Shown here: positions 58,685-64,000 of the stretch, piece after piece
How the letters are laid out: each line of letters starts with the position of its first letter
How positions within the stretch are numbered: the first letter of the stretch is position 1
Origin: Thinopyrum elongatum
Taxonomy: Eukaryota > Streptophyta > Magnoliopsida > Poales > Poaceae
DNA length: 64,000 nt
NCBI GenBank assembly: GCA_011799875.1
Contig: CM022303.1
Coordinates: 731,300,970 to 731,364,969 of the forward strand
Reading direction: 5' to 3'
Notes under the pieces: generated by a model
Told to the model about the DNA's origin: nothing
The model's database searches: none
The model's input: the letters and a program-made list of their open reading frames with translations, nothing else
Made by a program: the position numbers and the translations under genes

Positions 58685-61164
58685 ATGGGCAAGTCCAGCG
58701 GCGCCAGTTTCCTCAGTAAATTCAAAGGACTTACTCGGAGTGGACGAGCCCACAAGGTTCCCTCCCGACTACGCGTTGGAGGGGTCGGGGGAGGAGACCC
58801 TAGAGGAGGAGGGGGTGGGGAGAGAGCCCCTAGAGGAGGAGGAGGTGGGGGAGAGGCAGCCGGGGCAAAAAACTCCGGGCCGTGTCCGAAATAGGAGGGT
58901 CTTCTTCGATGCCCTCCTATACTGAGGCACCTTTTGAGTCTGAGGAGGAGGAGTATGTTCCTGATGGCGAGGAGGAGGAGGGTGAGGAGGATGAGGGCGA
59001 GGAGGAGGAGGCCGAGGAGGAGGGTGAGGAGGAGGGCGAGGAGGAGGGTGGAGGGGAGGTTGACCCCGAGTTGTGGGGTGACTTGCCACCGGGTGCTCCG
59101 CAGGGGTGGCTGCGTGGTAATGCCGGAGTACCTACACCACCTTCTATCGAGGCGCACAAGTGGCTCATTGAACCTGCGGGGACAGAGTAAGTGCCTCTCA
59201 ATCATATTTTCAACACATGACAACATTTTCTTATTGTACACATGGCAATCCTTTGATTCTTTTGCAGTAACTGGATCCTTCGCGGAAAGGGCCGTAAACC
59301 GAATGGCCTTATCACTGTCCTGTTGAAGGAGTTTTGGCCTGGCCTATTATGCCCGCGGCCAGACAGGGACCCACAGCTGCGGGGTTTGGCCACGAGCTGG
59401 GCCCACTACGAGGCTTGCAGCAACGCGGAGTACGGGACGGCCGCTAAGGCCGTGATCACCAAATTTTGGGTAAGTTCTCTTCTGAATCACTTATCTTCAG
59501 TTTCGTTCATACTTTATCATTGAATCACTCAACTCATGCCTTGTTTGCTTCTGGTTTATGCATGATTGCAGCAACTCTATAGAGTTCTTGACGAGCACAA
59601 GGCCAGAGCCGACGTGGTCTTGCTTGCAGCTGCGAAGAAGAAAGCTCGTCAGTTGCAGTACGAGGTGCGCTGGGTTGCCGTCTCGCAGTACTACCACATC
59701 TACCTGCACCAAAAGATGACCAAAACTCAAGCGCAGAGGCAACGACTTACCTTGAACAGGGAGCAGTTCATGATGGTAACTATTACTGACTTTTCATTGT
59801 TTCAAGCAGTCAACTATATGTTTCGTGCTCACATGTCATGCTTCCAAAATTTGCATAGGTTGTTCCTCGTTGGTGCTATGGAAGGCATGACGGATGGGCG
59901 AGTTTGGTGGATAGGTGGCTCGGCAACGATGCAGAGTTTGCTGCCAAGAGCATCAAGGCCCGGGCTAACCGTGGAAGAGACGGGACACACGGCCAAGGAA
60001 ACAGGAACCACTGGGGCTTCAAGGCCATGAAGGTATATCTATATGCATGATGCATTTTTGTTCTTCTTTACCATCATGTTCTTATGTATGGCTAACTTCT
60101 GTTTGACGTTGCAGGAGGACAAGTTGAAGAGGCCGCTCTCAGACATTGAGTCGTGGAAGCTGGCCCGCGAGCGGAGTGATCGCAAGGACGGCGAGAGCCA
60201 GTACTACGGCAAGACCGAGGAGCACCTGGAGTCTTACACTCGGAACCATCAGAAGTTGCATCCGGATGTTCCTGTTCCTGAGGTCGCCCAGTCTCAGATC
60301 GATGACACGGCGGTGGTGGCCATCCAGGGGAAGTCACATGGCCGGTATCCGTGTTTCGATGGCTTGATCACTCCTTCGATCTCGTACACACGGCTTCGGG
60401 CTAGCAACCCGAGCCAGTTAGAGAGTACGGGGCGTTCACAGACTCCCTTAGCCCGCCAGCATGCTGTAAGTACTTCCCCTTTATCTTCTTTCTCTCTAGC
60501 ATTCTCAGTTTATTTTCAGCATTGCTCACTTAGAAACAACCTAAATTATGTAGGCATATAAGGCCTTTGTCGAGCATAGGAATCTTGAGGTGCGAGAGTA
60601 CTTGCAACGAGTGAAGGCAAACGATGATTACAACCGTCAGATGATGGCGGTTAGTTTTGCCCTCTTAAAACCAAGCTAAATTTTTGCACTTTCATTCCTT
60701 CTGACCTTCTAGTTTGCTTGTTTAACTAACATCCAGGCTATGTTGGCGTCTTGGAGTAACCGCACGGATCCACCACAAATGGGACCCCCACCACCACCTG
60801 CGGGAGAACCCCCACACGTGCCCACGTTCGATGAATGGGTGGCACTAGGCAGTGATAGTCCGGTTAGTACATTTGCCTAACTACTGACAAACTAGTTCTC
60901 GTTCATTCAACACTATCATATCATATTTACCGTTAGAATCTTCTCTCAAACATGTAGGGGACCGGTGGCTCGACTCCTGCTCCGTCGACCCCAGTCACTC
61001 CGATCTGGCAGAGTGATGGTGGTCGTGGTTGCGGTTTTGGCGGAGGTGGTCTTGGCGGTGGTGGTTTTGGCGGAGGTGGTCTTGGTGGTGGTGGTTTTGG
61101 CGGAGGTGGTCTTGGTGGTGGTGGTCTTGGCGGAGGTGGTCTTGGCGGTGGTGGTCTTGCTTGA
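58685..61164 (+). pseudogene. TNPA-like CACTA gene (Transposase_24 type), eight exons
   Basis: The start is MGKSSGASFLSKFKGLTR, after an acceptor ending in gcag. Exons are about 58685-59186, 59268-59469, 59572-59775, 59859-60032, 60115-60465, 60554-60649, 60737-60862 and 60958-61164, all with GT-AG introns. Exon 1 shifts frame twice (near 58741 and 58890), running from basic to PTRFPPDYALEGSGEE to a very acidic stretch. Exons 2-4 hold the Transposase_24 core (WPGLLCPRPDRDPQLRGLAT, then NAEYGTAAKAV, then WYGRHDG... and KARANRG). The last exon ends in Gly-rich repeats (GGGGLGGGGFGGGG). In En/Spm the partner protein binds the subterminal repeats. Confidence 0.8.
61020..61160 (+). repeat. Short tandem repeat encoding a Gly-rich tail
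   Basis: 'ggcggaggtggtctt' and 'ggcggtggtggttttggc' alternate about eight times. Confidence 0.9.
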
Positions 61165-61439
61165 TGTCGATGATGATACCCGTGCATGTGGCCGTCGTGC
61201 CATACCTTTCATGTTCCTACTTTTATGATGTTCCATGTCTTGCACTACTTTTATGTTCATGAACTTTCGCCGGTGATGATCTTTAGATGATGAACTTGAC
61301 TATGTTTAAATGATGATGATGAATTTGAGTATGTTTAGATAATGAACTGTCATATTTCTGCATAATCCCATATTATTCTGCTTTGAAATGCTGTCAAATG
61401 AATTGAAAAAGAGAAAACAGGGAAAATAAAAAAAACAAA

Positions 61440-62036
61440 AAAAAACTATGCCTACGGCAAAGCCGTCGGCATAGATGAGCCCAGGACTTCCGAGGGCGCG
61501 CCACGTGGCAGGGCTATGCCTATGGCAAAGCCGTCGGCATAGATTTTCATCTATGCCGTAGGCATACCCCTGCCGCCAGGAGGAACCGGGGGACGACACG
61601 TGGCACAGCTATGCCTACGGCAAAGCCGTCGGCATAGATTCCATCTATGCCGTAGGCATAGCCCTGCCACCAGGAGGCACCGGGGAATGCCACGTGCCAG
61701 AGGTATGCCGACGGCTCGGCCGTCGGCATAGATTTCCACCTATGCCGACGGCCAAGCCGTCGGCATACCTCTGGCACGTGGCTTCTCGTGAATCGTCAAC
61801 CCTTTTGACGGCACCGTCCGTTGCCGTCAGGCGAAAAACACTGCCGACGGCTAAACTATGCCGACGACTGACGCCCGGCCGTCGGCATAGACCCCTATGC
61901 CGACGGCTATACTACGCCGACGGTCTGACATGACTACGCTGACGTGATCTACGCCGACGGGCCTATGCCGACGACAGCCGTAGGCATAGATCTATGCCGA
62001 CGGCAAAGGACCTATGCCGCCGCGATTCCGGTAGTG
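61440..62036. repeat. Right subterminal repeats and terminal inverted repeat of CACTA 2
   Basis: Dense 'tatgcc(g/t)acggc' and 'gccgtcggcata' in both orientations, with blocks of about 115 bp repeated at 61446-61690. Ends attccggtagtg. Confidence 0.9.
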
Positions 62037-62479
62037 ATGGCCAGATAGGGGATGGACAAATTTGGGTTCCACGGCACTTCCAGGTTACTGCTCCAATGGA
62101 GGGTGTACGTAGCTGCTAACACTTGCCACATGGTAACTACTCCGGAAAAGCAAAACAGTAAGACAGTCAACCGGCACGTACTCTAATTATTTCGATTATT
62201 CCAAACTAAGTGTCAGTCAGGGTCCAACCCTGTTTGTCTTGTCTGAGATCTCCAACTCAAACACGATTGATGAAATATACCATAGAAGGACTATAATCAG
62301 AACCCTTTCTAGGCATTACACAATTGATCGGTCTCTTGATCGAATCCGAATCGGTCTAATATTCTGCTTGCCGGCTCAACTCTCGTTACATGCAGCTAGC
62401 GGTGTACAAAAGCTAACAGGAGTTCAGTTGCCGCATCAGAATATCAGGTTAGCAATTGTCCGCTTCATACACGACCGCG
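62037..62479 (+). promoter_or_regulatory. Upstream region of F-box paralog 4, with a likely insertion
   Basis: The family motif aactcaaacacg is at 62254-62265, but the ATG is 214 bp further on instead of 8-9 bp. A 5-bp repeat acacg at 62261-62265 and 62469-62473 brackets a 203-bp stretch. No inverted ends were seen. Confidence 0.4.
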
Positions 62480-63420
62480 ATGGATCCGCAGAAACGCCGA
62501 CGAGAAAATACATGCACGCCGAAGGCTCCGGACTCCGGAGTCACCAGCAACAGCGATTGAGCGGACACTCCCTGCGGATCTCCTGCTCGAGATCATCACG
62601 TGCTCCGACGCACGCACCCTCGTCCGTTGTGCCGCAACAAGCAAGCTCCTCTGCCGCGACATCCTTAGCTCACCCTTCGTCCGCCGTGTGACCTGCGGCC
62701 AGCAAAGCATCGTGCCCCCGTGCATCCTCGCCTACCTCAGCACCCCCAGCAACATGGATGATGCTTCGCCGATCCTCTCTCTGGTCCACCTGACCACGCC
62801 CGCTGCCTTGTCGTTTTGTGACGACCTTCTGGCCTCTTTCATATCGTGCAATCTAGATGACATCCTTGGAGAGTACTACCCCGTGACGTCCCGCGGCGGC
62901 TTTGTCCTCCTACGCTGTCAACGTGTGAAAAACAACGGGTCCAACTTATGTGTGTACGACATCATCACCGGACAACGCACCTTTCTTTCAGTGCCACCAA
63001 GCATCCCTAATCATATCGGATACTTTCACAAGTGTGTCTTGCTCACCGCAGCTGATGGCATCGACTCCTCTTTTTTGTTATTCGTTAGCGATCTTGAAAA
63101 ATCATCCGGCACCAGCACCAACACTACACCTGCCATCATAGTCCAGATATTCAAGTCTTCAACTCGTGCCTAGGGACCCATCATGATCTACGAGGACTTC
63201 ACCCAGATGCAACGGTGGTTCCAAACCGGTCGTGATAGCACGACTGTTGTCCTCCACGGTGGTCTCATCCACTGGCTGCCGTGGCATGGCGGCAAGATTC
63301 TCAGCTACAACGTCTGCACAGCAGAACCCGGCATGATGGACCTCCCCAGCCCCGTCGCCAGCTACGAAGAATCACGTCAGTTCCACCTAGGGTCCTACTC
63401 CTCCCCGGATGGACACATGC
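62480..63420 (+). pseudogene. F-box paralog 4, broken and cut by a Copia LTR
   Basis: MDPQKRRRENTC opens the gene. A frameshift near 62530 leads into the F-box (LPADLLLEIITCSDARTLVR, then CAATSKLLCRDIL). The rest follows the paralogs: VTSRGGFVLLR, LCVYDIITGQRTF, LLTAADGIDSSF. A TAG at 63171-63173 stands where the intact gene has Trp of STWGP. Homology continues (VVLHGGLIHWL, ILSYNVCTAEPGMMDLPSP) to the LTR start at 63421. The 3' part is not in the window. Confidence 0.85.
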
Positions 63421-64000
63421 TGATGGAAATATGCACTAGAGACAATAATAAAATGATTATTATTATATTTCCTTAATCACGATAAAGGTTTATTATTCAT
63501 GCTAGAATTGTATTGACCAAAAAATTAAATACATGTGTGAATACATAAACAAATACCGTGTCCCTAGTAAGCCTCTACTAGACTAGCTCGTTGATCAAAG
63601 ATGGTTAAGGTTTCCTAACCATAGACATGTGTTGTTATTTGATAACGGGATCACATCATTAGGAGAATGATGTGATGGACAAGACCCATCCGTTAGCTTA
63701 GCATAATGATCGTTCAGTTTATTGCTATTGCTTTCTTCATGTCAAATACCTATTCCTTCGACTCTGAGATTATGCAACTCCCGGATACCGGAGGAATACC
63801 TTGTGTGCTATCAAACGTCACAACGTAATTGGGTGATCATAAAGATGCTCTACAGGTATCTTCGAAGGTGTTTGTTGAGTTGGCATAGATCGAGATTAGG
63901 ATTTGTCACTCCGAGTAACGGAGAGGTATCTTTGGGCCCTCTCGGTAATACACATCATAAGCTTGCAAGCAAATGACTAAGGAGTTAGTCACAAGGTGAT
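63421..64000 (+). repeat. Start of a Copia LTR (Angela-type), plus strand, running off the window
   Basis: Starts TGATGGAAATATGCACTAGA and matches the reverse complement of the Copia A LTR throughout. Orientation is opposite to elements A and B. A solo LTR or a full element are both possible. Confidence 0.9.

Larger units (their letters stand above)
50295..62036 (+). mobile_element. CACTA transposon 2, nearly complete (11.7 kb)
   Basis: Starts CACTACCGGAAAACGG and ends attccggtagtg, matching inverted ends. Subterminal arrays of 'ctatgccgacggc / gccgtcggcatag' lie at both sides. It holds a TNP2 gene (54796-58547) and a TNPA-like gene (58685-61164), the usual CACTA pair, both plus strand. Flanking bases are gat on the left and atg on the right, so a clean 3-bp duplication is not seen. 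Confidence 0.9.

Noticed and set aside
58622..58910. Gly-rich frame (GGGGERAPRGGGGGG) on the plus strand
   Set aside because: It is the product of the frameshift in TNPA exon 1; the neighbouring frame gives the acidic sequence expected of the family.
60933..61260. Pro-rich and Thr/Lys-rich minus-strand frames
   Set aside because: They are the antisense of the Gly-rich tail repeat of the TNPA-like gene.

Overview
The window is plant nuclear DNA, almost certainly from a Triticeae grass (wheat/Aegilops/barley/rye group). The evidence is Angela/BARE/WIS-type Copia LTRs, a Fatima-like Gypsy element, Caspar-like CACTA transposons, Stowaway MITEs and a grass-type F-box gene family. Family names are from recollection and were not searched. 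Most of the 64 kb is nested transposable elements. One host gene looks intact.

Layout. (1) 1-9087: Gypsy retrotransposon, cut by the left window edge, with one gag-protease frame broken by four stops, no reverse transcriptase or integrase, and a spliced antisense gene. (2) 9088-11060: LINE-like remnant and a degenerate DNA element full of 'gctggaaccgg' repeats. (3) 11200-19400: island of F-box paralogs: a pseudogene split by a hAT-type MITE (11394-13238), a short relic (14443-14550), a 5' fragment (16895-17251) and an intact gene (17675-18910, minus). MITEs with readable target duplications lie between them. (4) 20550 to about 35790: a CACTA region with decayed TNP2, TNPA/TNPD-like and ULP1-like genes, split by a complete Copia element (21509-30141, TSD attct). 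(5) 37058-38271: short LINE with a 14-bp TSD. (6) 38325-50259: a Mutator-like element with 470-bp inverted repeats and a 9-bp TSD. It holds a captured arginase gene fragment and a second complete Copia element (39534-48213, TSD aaaat). (7) 50295-62036: a nearly complete CACTA transposon with matching ends, tandem repeats of about 669 bp, a TNP2 gene with introns and an eight-exon TNPA-like gene. (8) 62254-63420: a further F-box paralog, broken by a frameshift and a nonsense codon and cut by a Copia LTR that continues past the right edge.

Insertion order can be read from nesting: CACTA-1 predates Copia A, and the MULE predates Copia B. No rRNA, tRNA or CRISPR features were seen. The most notable points are the arginase fragment in the MULE, the F-box island whose paralogs share a promoter-proximal motif, the methylation-type stops in the Gypsy gag frame, the invariant-stem hairpin arrays next to the Copia 3' LTRs, and two Copia integrases that each lost a different catalytic aspartate.
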